This document shows, in pieces, positions 55,176-64,000 of a stretch of 64,000 nucleotides of DNA. Below the pieces are notes generated by a model. It ran no database searches, was not told where the DNA came from, and worked only from the letters and a program-made list of their open reading frames with translations. The stretch comes from Meconema thalassinum (Eukaryota > Arthropoda > Insecta > Orthoptera > Tettigoniidae), in NCBI GenBank assembly GCA_946902985.2, contig OX336388.2, forward strand, positions 124,597,894 to 124,661,893, written 5' to 3'. A program made the position numbers and the translations under genes. Each line of letters starts with the position of its first letter. Position 1 is the first letter of the stretch.

Positions 55176-55814
55176 TTTGTAGAATTTTCTTTTTAATTGA
55201 AAGTTTTTTTTAAATTTAAATTAAAAAAATAATGAGTGCTGAAGAAGAGTCTATTGATAAAATCTAAAAATATATTTTTCATGTTATCAGGAAAATAGAA
55301 CTTTTAGCATCTATTACCAATACATGTTTTTCGAGTATATTTAAGTTATGGTATAAAGTATTTCATAAATTTTAACATAAAAATCAATATTTTCTAGATC
55401 AAAGGGTACTCATTACACAGGGAAAGATTTTTTTTTGCTCGAAGCAAGCAAGCCATTGATTTAGCCGCTTTCTCTTTTCTTTGTGGACAGACACCTTGTG
55501 GGGATGATTTTACTCAGGTTTTATCAGAACACGAGTCAAGGAATTTTTCGTCAACATATGACAACCTGGCCCATTTTACTAATCAGAACACAGTTTCAGG
55601 CTCATCTACATCAAGAAATATTTTGAAGGATATTGTTCTAAGAATACGACATAGTTCGAATCGATAACAACGTTTCTACTCAACGCACATATGACATTAT
55701 ATAATGGATTTTAAAGTGGTTTTGGTACAGGTTTTTAACAGCTTTTAGTCATGTATTTATTTTAAACTGCATGTTGATATGTTTAGTAATCCTTGTTTGA
55801 GTGTGGATATGAAA
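55176..55814. other. Unassigned sequence
   Basis: A short frame around 55435-55665 has no recognised domain. Confidence 0.35.
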
Positions 55815-55854
55815 GGGCTGATGAAGGGTTCCCAGAGCCCGAAACATGTACCCC
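55815..55854 (+). ncRNA. Hammerhead ribozyme motif
   Basis: GGG, CTGATGA, A, GGGTT-CCCAG-AGCCC, GAAA, C-AT-G-TA, CCC. Stem I is GGG/CCC, the cleavage triplet is GUA, and one base is bulged before stem II as in the other copies. Confidence 0.65.
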
Positions 55855-56590
55855 GATAAGCCAGCTTGGTGTCCTAGGTGAAACCCCACACAAGACATGG
55901 CACAAACCTAGAAAAATAGCCGAGTTTTAATATATTGTATTGATTGATGGAGTTCTTCGACATCATTTGTCGTAGTTAATCAAAGCAAGGTATTTAACAA
56001 CAACAAAAAACAACATACGCCTTATATCGTAGAATAGATAATGCATAAATATTTTAACTATTAAATAAACATAAAAATATATTTGTTATGGATTACAGAA
56101 GAGCTATACTCTGCATTACGAAAGGTGAACGGTGACGACTGTCATCCGCTTGAAGGGTGAGGTGTGGAGAGGAGATGTGAGGGGTAACGGTCTACGTGGC
56201 AACAGCCAGCAGTGTTGCAATGTATGCAGAGACAGCGATGAGCAAATGGCTTGAGGCAGTGTTCTACTATGCCTTGACTCATCACTGTCATCCTGTGTAC
56301 GGCTGACACACCACAAACCGCCAGACAGGGGGGCTAACTTCCCCAGTATTTGTGTCTTTCTGCAAGCCTCTTGACCTGTCCCAGTGACAACGCAGCATTT
56401 CCCCACGTGCTAGCTTTGACAAACGTCAACGTTCATTATTCGTAAAACTGAGTATAAGGATGACATGTTTCGGTCATCAAGCGAGCATCATCAGATCTTT
56501 ATTATCTTTTCTGTAATTCATAACAAACACATTTTTATTTTCAATAACTGTCTAGTCTAACAAGAATATGGAAAGATCATCATATTACCA
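55855..56590. other. Unassigned sequence with a further hammerhead relic
   Basis: 56458-56497 on the - strand has CTGATGA and GAAACATGTCATCC, but stem II no longer pairs well. No gene in the rest. The GC-richer block 56120-56405 has no domain I recognise. Confidence 0.4.
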
Positions 56591-56594
56591 AGGA

Positions 56595-56940
56595 AACAAA
56601 GAAGTGACTGGTTCAAGCTTTGGTATTTCCTATCGTCACTTATGGCTCCGGGTCCTGGACCATAAATGCTGCATGCCGTAGGAGAATCGAAGCCTTCGAG
56701 ATGACGTGTTATCGAAGAAAGCTACAAATATCGTGGGTAACAAGAAGAACAAATGAATCTATTCGGAAGGAGCTAAGGATTGCTCCTAAAGCACGCTTAT
56801 TCCCAAACATCCAAAGGCAAATGTTGAAAATTTTCGGCCTTGTCATCCGGCAAGACGGCATTGAGAAGCGTATCATTCAGGGTAAAGTTGAAGGAAAACT
56901 GCTGAGGGGACTTGTCCCGAAGCGGTTATAGATAAAGAGT
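56595..56940 (+). pseudogene. Non-LTR retrotransposon RT C-terminal fragment
   Basis: ALVFPIVTYGSGSWTINAAC then RRRIEAFEMTCYRRKLQISW: the same region as LINE H (YGSETWT ... FEMWCYRRM) but a more distant family. Confidence 0.85.
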
Positions 56941-57289
56941 CTGACTAATCTGCCAATTCAGTAATTAATGCATGCAGCAGAAGACTGCGGTGTACGGCAA
57001 GGTATTGTTAACAGAATTGCGTGAAGGGTCACGGTGTTCAAAATCGAACTACGACCGAGAAGAAAATAATTTTTACAGGTTGTTTTTTCACATGTCCCAG
57101 TAATTGTGATTATATTATGTTGACCAACTGAAAAGTTGCAATATCAATCACCTTATTATATAATACGCTAAGGTGTACGTTTCACAAAACTCAAGCTCTT
57201 AAACCAGAGGAAGTTAGATGGGGTTTGTACCAAAATCTTCCAAATCATCTCAACAGTACAGGAAAAATTTGCATTTCTTGAAGTCAACA
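56941..57289. other. Unassigned sequence between LINE fragments
   Basis: 57113-57135 holds GTTGACCAACTGAAAAG, a family G end. No coding. Confidence 0.35.
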
Positions 57290-57296
57290 GAAATAT

Positions 57297-57790
57297 TTGT
57301 TTATTAAGTCTCGTCATATATCGCAAAGGAATAAGATTCAGTTATACATGACACTGGTACGTCCGGTACTTTTATATGGCTGTGAAACCTGGGCAACGTC
57401 AGTAACAACAGAGGAAGCAATTTGGGCCTACGAAAGGAAGGTTCTTTGCAAGATTTATGGACCCATCTACAATACCATGGAGGGGAGATGGGATCGAAGG
57501 ACGGAAGAGGACCTGTACCAGGGGTTTGGAAAGCCGCCCACTGGCCGATTATTAGGACACAAGATGCTCCAGTGGTTTGGCCCCATCCTTCGAGCTGATG
57601 GATCTCTCCTTCATTGCCAACCTGATGGGATACGCCCAAGGGGACGCCCAAGGACGGGATGGAAGGATAGAGTTCTGACAATCCTTACGGAAGCGGAGCC
57701 AACAGCTGTCGAAAATGACGCTAGAGACCGGCAGAGATGGGCTCTCATCTGCAGTAGATATCTCCAGTGTAGAGACAGTTCTTCTTTCCC
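57297..57790 (+). pseudogene. Non-LTR retrotransposon RT thumb/C-terminal fragment (fourth LINE type)
   Basis: The frame contains LYMTLVRPVLLYGCETWATS, EEAIWAYERKVLCKIYGP, LLGHKMLQWFGPILRADGS and RPRGRPRTGWKDRV. It is open for 160 codons, so fairly young, but lacks the palm. Confidence 0.87.
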
Positions 57791-58627
57791 CTTTTCCCAA
57801 ATGAGTAGTGAACTGGAGCGGAAGTATAGGACTCAAGTTTCGTATAACAAATCAGTTCAAACCAAATTTTTCCCTTTGAGTGCTGTGTATAATTTGTGCA
57901 TTATAACCACAAACAATAGGCCACCAATTTAAACAGGAACGGTTGATTTAGAATATAATTAACAAAATAGTGTAGACATCATTCCAGAATCTGGTCACAA
58001 ATTCAATAGAACACAGATTAACATATTTAAAATACATCAACATTAACGCAGCAACCAATAACATCTGTAAATAAGATTGATGCGTTACACAAGTTTTTTA
58101 CTAACTTATGTAGTCTGAACATTGTACATACTGTATATTTGTGCATAAGTGTAATTCTTAAACATCGTAATTATTTAAGACTAAATGAACAGGATGAACG
58201 CTTGACGTTCGAAACATGCCATCTATTTTAAGTACCCCTCCCCCGTTTTTGTACATAAAAGAGTGTAATTTTTTGATAAATATCTTATGTAGTGTTTTCG
58301 TGTTAGGGCATATGAATACTTGCTCCCCGCCTAATCTAATTGGGGCAAATCTGAGACTTGTTCTCGTACAAAACTGTCACTTTCAGTGACATCGGACAAG
58401 AGTGTAAACTCTCAAAGATTGATCGCCACTGGAGTGGAAAAAGCAACGCATCAATTCGGTTCTCATCAGGAGGAGAAAAAATTTGTCTTGACTGATTGAA
58501 AAGCTTCCTTTATTTCCTTTAATTGTATTTTTTTTTTGGATTACTGTGTTCTTTTATAGTTCTTAACCTGTTTCTCTTTTCTTTTATCTTCTGCCCTTAA
58601 AGGCCCATCAATGGAATAAATGATGAT
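57791..58627. other. Unassigned sequence with hammerhead relic
   Basis: 58193-58222 (+) reads GGATGA, GAACG-CTTGA-CGTTC, GAAAC, a decayed hammerhead core. 58483-58505 has a G-like end (CTTGACTGATTGAAAAGC). Confidence 0.4.
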
Positions 58628-58712
58628 GATAAAGTGCGTTTAAACAAATAGACAGAACTGTGTCATGTCGAGCCTGCATACCAATAAAGCCAGGCGGGTG
58701 CTATAAACACAT
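58628..58712 (+). repeat. Repeat P, copy 3
   Basis: TGCGTTTAAACAAATAGACA, GTGTCATGTCGAGCCTGCAT and AAGCCAGGCGGGTGC match the copies at 34156 and 41107. Confidence 0.7.
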
Positions 58713-58869
58713 GCGAAAGTTATCGCACCAGTCCACTAGTTGGCTAGATTCTCTGAACGTGCAGATTCCAATCACCAGAAAGAACAGTTTCAATGTAACT
58801 AGTGCTCTTGTAGCCTTGCACACCACACCACGGTGCAATAACATCAGTTCCCTTTGGCCAGGCGAGCAT

Positions 58870-59244
58870 GTCGAGAACTAAAGGTCATTATGGGCACTGC
58901 CATTTACGTTCTTCATTCTCGTCAACCAAATCTTGACTGCGTCGCGTTTCTATCAAGTGCAACACTTATTATGGGATGTTATGGTACGCCTACGCTCAAA
59001 ACTGACCCTATACAACAGCTATATTGTTCCAATTACGACTTACAGCCAGGGAACTTGTGCATTTCCCAACAGAAATGAAAGCCGTCTGCAAGCTATGGAA
59101 ACAAAATTATGCAGCATCATGATGCAAAAGAACAAGAGGGCCACAATAAGGAATTCTAATTATATGCTAAACCAGGCATTCTCAGTCTTTTCCGAGACTG
59201 TGAGCACCACCTTCATACGATACAAACTGCCCAAGCACCATTAA
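58870..59244 (+). pseudogene. Jockey-like non-LTR retrotransposon RT fragment
   Basis: RSKLTLYNSYIVPITTYSQG, then ESRLQAMETKLCSIMM: the jockey-clade pattern K-L-x-L-Y-x3-I-x-P-(I/L)-x-T-Y followed by L-Q-x-x-x-x-K-x-(L/C)-x-x-I. The usual Trp of PVW is lost. Frameshifts precede 58933. Confidence 0.7.
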
Positions 59245-59448
59245 ATTGAATAATAATAATCATAATAATGCAACAAGCATGCGACTTTCTTTCATTTTCC
59301 CATCTCTCTCTCTCTCCTTCAGAAGGGCTAAAACAGCTAGGGAATCACCGCTCACCAGGTATGCTGCAACTGCTTGCATGACTCTTGCAAATAAGACACA
59401 TTTACATGTCGACAGTCGAGTCGAATCAGCATCTTTCTTCTTCTTCAT

Positions 59449-59985
59449 TTTCTTTAGCATTTGTCCCACAAATTAGCAGGGTCTGCTTTTTTGGTTATCT
59501 GTCCCGATTGTGTGCCATGTCAGGATGAAGTCGGGCAATTTTTAAATCGACATGTAGAGTGTCAAGCCAACACTGTCTCGGTCGTCTTGTTGGTCTCTTC
59601 CCATCTATCCGCAATGCCAATCCAGTGTGTGCAACTGTTGTTTCAGTAGCCAGTAAGACATGGCAATACCAGCGGATAAGGCTTTCCCTCATCTATTCAG
59701 TAATTGGCGCTACTCCATATCGTTTTCAAATGTCATTATTGCTTGCATGATCATGGAATGTCAAGCCAGATGCCCACCTGAGCATCTTTGTCTCCATCAG
59801 ACCAAGTTGCTGGCTGTCCCAACTCCTTAGTTGAAGGCCGGCATTTTGCCCCAAACAGAGGAACAGAACGGACCATGGAAGATAAACTTTAGACTTCAGT
59901 CGGTCTGGAATCTTCTTATCACATTGACACCGGACAAAGAGTGCCGCTTGAGGATCTTTCTTGTCTATATATATAAGAATCAATG
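59449..59985 (-). pseudogene. Non-LTR retrotransposon C-terminal region (fifth LINE type)
   Basis: - strand frames 59983-59726 and 59692-59495 together read LGLMETKMLRWASGLTFHDH, then IRWYCHVLLATETTVAHTGL and DGKRPTRRPRQCWLDTLHVD. These are post-RT motifs (EMKMLRW, RWYGHV, KRPRGRP) with frameshifts. Confidence 0.82.
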
Positions 59986-60600
59986 TTACGAGATAGATTG
60001 TCAGTCTGTATCTCCCCTATACTTTCATATACCATTCAACCGATTGCGATGAAATTTGGGAGAGTTGTTGTGTGCTCTACAGGGAAGGTTTCTGGCTACA
60101 AATTATTAATGTAATACAAAAGGGTGAGGGACTTAACAGGAACCCTTAAATCCCACAGTAGCCCAATTGCACAATCTGTATACTTATGACACCGCAATGC
60201 AAGGTGTGAGAAAGGCTTGCTGATTCATCGTGAGGTGACATGAGGGAACTGTCAGCAGCCCGCCGTGTTATCTGGTATCCCTGACTATTCCGATACAGTT
60301 CACGCCACGGTTTTCGGCCGGGGGTTCATCGTTATTATCTTCCTTTCCGTCTTTGATTGGCATTGCAATGCATGTTGAGAATAGCTAGTTACTCATAAAA
60401 CAGGGGTGTATAGTTATTTTACTGTAGATTAAAAAGTAGACATTTCACAAAATGATAACATTCCTGACTGTCAAAACTTGTAATGAAAACCCTATTATTC
60501 CGGTTCATGCAACAAAATTGGAATTAAAGACAGGATCTCAGGGGAGTTTGTGCTCGCGAGCAATTTTTGGCTCGTATGACGAGAGCATTAAATTTTAGAA
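59966..60600 (+). mobile_element. Possible Helitron-like 5' portion
   Basis: TCTATATATATAAGAATCAA, then ATTCAACCGATTGCGATGAA, wording common at arthropod Helitron 5' ends. No end structure was found. Confidence 0.25.
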
Positions 60601-61648
60601 CCTAAAAGGTTGATTCTGGTTCCGTATTGATAAACTAATTAGTATAAACAGGTTAAAGGTTCCGCCTGATCAATATTTTTATTAAATATGATCACTGTGT
60701 GGTCATTAGTGGGACATATTTCGAGGCCTAATTAATAGTTTTGGCCCCTTCATCAGCCGATATGACAGAAAACGATACAAGATAATTGTTTGGCATAACA
60801 ATAAAAATTCCCTTAAAATTGAATCTTTTATGGTGCACCATAAAGAGAGATTGGAACTTTTTTAACGCCTAAAGTAATATAAATGATGTCAAAAGTCTTA
60901 TGAACTAAGAACACTTTCAATACATGCCTCACTGTGGTCTGTAGATGCTAATGGAAACACAAATGAACCGGTTCAGTACGGCAGCAACAGTCAAGAACAC
61001 CATGAAACCATGTTGGAAACCAGCAGTAATGATGGAACACTTAATACCTCAATACTTCTCCAGCAATGTAGAAATATAAAAATTATAAAACCAATGAAGT
61101 CACTGTGCTAAAATTATATCTTACCAATAGAAAGCTTATGAAGTGCATAACTTCAACACTTGCAATGGCAGAGATTGGCCTCTAATCCGTCTGGTTTGAG
61201 CAACGATTAATAACATAACATTAAATTGGCAAATTGCATGAAGTTAAATTTTATTAAATTTCAGGTTGAGTACGCTTGCACTAAATCCCTATTTGAAAGA
61301 ATTGTTAGATCAAGCATGATGTGGTTTGAACATGAGAATGGACGAGTGGCAAAGAAATGGGTGGAAGAGGAAGTTGGGAAAACACTGAAGGGGGGGGATA
61401 GATCAAGAAGGAGAACAATGGATGTGGTCCAGGAGAAACATTAGCAAAAAAGGGCAATGCAAGGGGCATTTTTGATGATGAAATGTACCTGGACAGACAA
61501 CAAATGGAGGTTTTTATCCAGTTCAGTGGAACAAGAAATCGATTATGAATCTCGCAGAAAGAAGTGGAGGCCACATGCTCGAGGCAGCTCTGAATTATCG
61601 AAAGGAAGCTGTAAGGTGACATGCAAGAACAAAGGAGTGAACACTCAC
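60601..61648. other. Unassigned sequence; candidate ANKFY1 intron
   Basis: 60711-60758 (-) carries a hammerhead-like motif: CTGATGA, GGGGCC...GGCCTC, GAAAT. No other feature. Confidence 0.4.
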
Positions 61649-61798
61649 GCTGGCGTTGTTCTCCACCAGGAACAGGAATACCACGTCCTCGCGATGGAGC
61701 CGGACGGCTGCGTGAAGGGGGAAGCCTGTCTTTGCCTTGAACATGCGGAACAGCAATGGGGCGCTCATATGGGCAAAGTCCTCACCAGTGAAGTCATC
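61649..61798 (-). CDS. ANKFY1: ANKFY1 (Rabankyrin-5), one internal exon
   Basis: On the - strand an acceptor TATGTCCCAG precedes codon GAT at 61798, and the donor GTGAGTG follows 61649. The exon is 150 nt, phase 0 at both ends, 50 codons. It contains MSAPLLFRMFKAKTGFPLHA and AVRLHREDVVFLFLVENNA. This matches the region after the BTB domain where the ankyrin-repeat array of ANKFY1 begins (A-P-L-L-(F/Y)-x-M-(F)-x-x-K-T-x-(F/Y)-P-(L/I)-H-x-A-x-x-L-x-R-x-D-V-V-F-L-Y-L-(I/V)-E). ANKFY1 is a Rab5 effector with BTB, ankyrin and FYVE domains on early endosomes and macropinosomes. No other exon of it is seen in the window, so introns on both sides are long. The + strand frame 61457-61828 is its shadow. 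Confidence 0.8.
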
Positions 61799-62023
61799 CT
61801 GGGACATACAAAGGAGAGAGCTCGATGATATGAACACTATAACAATCATGTCATATTGGTACAGATGGGGAAAACTTTTTTTCCGAAAACAACACCAATG
61901 AGCAAGAAATGCTGCAATAATATGGATCTGGCTATACAACTGACATGATATTCAATTTTAAAATCATGAAATACCACAAAATTTTGGTTAAAATACCTGA
62001 AAATTTCAAATGAATACTTGTTT
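61799..62023. other. Intronic flank of ANKFY1
   Basis: No feature beyond the splice acceptor tract on the - strand. Confidence 0.5.
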
Positions 62024-62290
62024 GTTGTTGGTTAATTCAGGGGCTGTGCGACATCGTGGTCATGGAGCCCCGTGTACTCGAGTGTATTTGGAATTTGTCT
62101 GATAACCTGTCTCATTGTGTGTAGTGTGATTCGGATGAGGATTGGGAAGGGAGTGGCCATGGCCTTAATTTAGGAACCATTCCAGCATTCGCCTGGAGTA
62201 GAAACCAAAATTAAATTTCTTGGCAGAGTCAGGAATCAAACCCGGGCCTCCACAGTGACAGCCGTGAGTGCTAGCCGCTATGCAATGAGG
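62024..62290 (-). mobile_element. SINE family C
   Basis: - strand: head CCTCATTGCATAGCGGCTAG, B-box GGGTTTGATTCC, body and tail with an internal deletion of about 100 bp. Confidence 0.78.
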
Positions 62291-62798
62291 GACTTCAAAT
62301 TAATAGTCCTTAACCAACATCAATTAATTGTGGACTCTTTGAAAGAACGAAAGAAGCTTCGTCACGGTTACCTTAATCAAACGATCATAAGCAGAACCTC
62401 TTTTTGACGAGGAAAACAAACCACTGGATGCAACATTTCACCTAGAAAATATATAATAAATAAATATATATAAAAATAAATATCAAAATAAATAAATAAA
62501 TAAATAAATATACAAATAAATATATTATATTAACCCTCAGAGGGCGGAATTTAATATACTGTACAGTATTATATCGTCAGAGATCCCCGATACTGGTGCA
62601 AGTCGTCGTCGTCATCGGCTGCAGCTCATTTCCGAGTATACGATTTTCTGCCAATACACTTCCAAAATCAGGGCATTTTAAGAATGAATTTCTGGTAACT
62701 AAACAGGCCGATTCTTGCATGGAACATGCAGCCACATACTAAGCATCTTATAGTTGGAGGAGAGCGTGGACGGGTTTGACGAAGCTTGTGTTGGAATC
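62291..62798. other. AT-rich sequence with (AATA)n
   Basis: 62447-62530 is AT-only simple sequence (AATA units). Nothing else recognised. Confidence 0.5.
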
Positions 62799-63108
62799 AG
62801 CCGGCCCCGTGGTGTTGGGGTAGCGTGCCTCCCTCTCACCCGGAAGCCCCGGGTTCGATCCCCGGCTCCGTCAGGGATTTTAAAACTGACGTGAGGTTTG
62901 GAACGGGGTGCACTCAGCCTCGCGAGGACAATTGAGTAGCTGTCTGACAGTGAGACAGCGCCCCGATCACGAATACCACGATTAACGGCCCAGGGGACCC
63001 AACGAGCTAATCACGCGTCACCCCAATATCTGCAGGCCGAATGGCTGGGCAGCGGTCGCTTGGTCGGCCTTAGCCCGTCATGGGCTGTATAGTGCCAGGG
63101 GTTGTTTT
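62799..63108 (+). mobile_element. tRNA-derived SINE, family D, full length
   Basis: Head GCCGGCCCCGTGGTGTTGGG, B-box GGGTTCGATCCCCGG. The TSD TGTGTTGGAATC is at 62787-62798 and 63110-63121. Confidence 0.93.
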
Positions 63109-63121
63109 TTGTGTTGGAATC

Positions 63122-63790
63122 GCTTCATTTCTGCCAGTCTGCGACGTTCCTGTTCAAAATGATTTATCGAAGCAATATAGTTTGCCTCCAAAGTACACGA
63201 TCTTCAGCCAGTGCCTCCCAAGTTTGAGGGTTAATTTCTGTCAACTTGAAGGTTTGTTTCAGCTGGTCTTTGAAGCGCCTTAAGGGTGCACCCTGTGGCC
63301 TTTTACCAGTGCAAAGTTCACCGTAGAGGAATTGGCGTGGCAACCTGGGGTCATTTATGCGGCGGACATGTCCTGTCCATCTTAGTCGATGACCAAAGAT
63401 GATAGCTTCTACACTCTTGGTACATGCTTTCTCAAGGACAGCAAGATTGGATACATAGTCATCCCACTTAATATTCATGATCGAACTGAGCTTTTGCTGG
63501 TGAAAACGCTCCATTTTTCTGATGTCACGACGATATAAGGTCCACGTTTTACATCCGTAGACTAAAGTTGAGATGACCACTGCCTGATATACCATGAGTT
63601 TCGTGCGAATTGTAAGATCTTTGTTTCTAAAGACACGGTGTGATGATAGACCAAATGCCACATGAGCAGCTCGAAGAGTGTTTTCTATATCTTGTTCAGA
63701 AGTACAGTTCTTAGATAAGATGCTCCCTAGATATGTAAAATGGTCTACTTGTGCCAAATTTGTGTTGGCGATCGAGATGTTGAATTCTGC
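63122..63790 (-). pseudogene. Non-LTR retrotransposon RT C-terminal region (sixth LINE type)
   Basis: The frame 63757-63164 is open for 197 codons: VDHFTYLGSILSKNCTSEQD, VVISTLVYGCKTWTLYRRD, RKMERFHQQKLSSIMNIKWD, FGHRLRWTGHVRRINDPRLP and LCTGKRPQGAPLRRFKDQLK. It begins just after the RT palm, so the catalytic YADD box is missing. The open state suggests a young copy. Confidence 0.88.
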
Positions 63791-63813
63791 AATGATAGAC
63801 CCAGGAGTACAGG

Positions 63814-64000
63814 GATAGGAGGGTGATATACAATCTATACAGAAACCAGACAGCAGTCATTCGAGTTGAAGGACATGAGAGAGAAGCTGGTATTCAGAAA
63901 GGTGTAAGGCAAGGCTGCAACTTATCACCCATACTTTTCAATCTTTACATTGAACAAGCAATGAAGGAAATTAGAGAAAAAATTAAAGTGGGAGTGAAGA
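63814..64000 (+). pseudogene. Non-LTR retrotransposon RT palm fragment, continues past the window
   Basis: Open frame from 63814 to the end: IYNLYRNQTAVIRVEGHERE, then GVRQGCNLSPILFNLYIEQA. The second is the RT motif B region. It faces the preceding LINE tail to tail. Palm motif C (xADD) would lie beyond 64000. Confidence 0.85.

Noticed and set aside
57304..57836. Two long - strand frames
   Set aside because: Antisense shadows of the + strand LINE RT frame, which has clear motifs.
61457..61828. 123-codon + frame over the ANKFY1 exon
   Set aside because: Antisense of the conserved exon. Splice sites and family match lie on the - strand.

Overview
The window is eukaryotic and almost certainly from a large, repeat-rich arthropod genome. 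There are no operons, no ribosome binding sites and no long uninterrupted host genes. The two host exon sets I recognise are insect-like and carry GT/AG splice sites. The repeats are typical of arthropods: non-LTR retrotransposons, tRNA-headed SINEs, mariner, pogo, P, hAT, PIF/Harbinger and Ty3/gypsy remnants, and hammerhead-ribozyme repeats. A polyneopteran insect (orthopteran, phasmid or cockroach type) is my best guess from the style of the SINEs, but this is inference only.

Host content is sparse. A Ly6/uPAR-domain gene lies on the + strand as two in-phase exons (35246-35419 and 41265-41566), separated by a 5.8-kb intron full of repeats. A phase-0 exon of ANKFY1 (Rabankyrin-5) lies on the - strand at 61649-61798. 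A third candidate, an unrecognised 3'-terminal exon on the + strand, lies at 50199-50528 and is followed by AATAAA. The rest is mobile DNA or sequence I cannot assign.

Layout. 0.1-3.2 kb: Ty3/gypsy remnant and a candidate LTR. 3.7-8.5 kb: foldback repeats, an hAT N-terminus, LINE fragments and a 410-bp palindrome. 8.5-17.6 kb: SINEs, a LINE with its RT catalytic motif, a PIF/Harbinger element and nested inverted repeats. 18.1-21.4 kb: a P-superfamily element with target-site duplication (TSD) and terminal inverted repeats (TIRs), and a TA-flanked mariner/Tc1 element. 22-30 kb: nested SINEs and a TIR element. 31.4-33.6 kb: an hAT element beside a palindromic mariner. 35-41.6 kb: the Ly6 locus. 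42-45 kb: Helitron-like and foldback repeats. 46.1-50.1 kb: a pogo-type element with four nested insertions, then a TIR element encoding a SAP-like peptide. 51-56.5 kb: foldback repeats with hammerhead ribozymes. 56.6-60 kb: four different LINE reverse-transcriptase fragments. 61.6 kb: the ANKFY1 exon. 62.8-64 kb: a SINE and two convergent LINE fragments.

At least seven SINE families (labelled A-F, K and L here) are present. Many copies have exact TSDs, so insertion order can be read directly. The most unusual signals are a foldback repeat family (G) with a hammerhead ribozyme in its core and a 14-bp TSD, a mariner derivative with the transposase 3' end in both arms, and the SAP-peptide TIR element.
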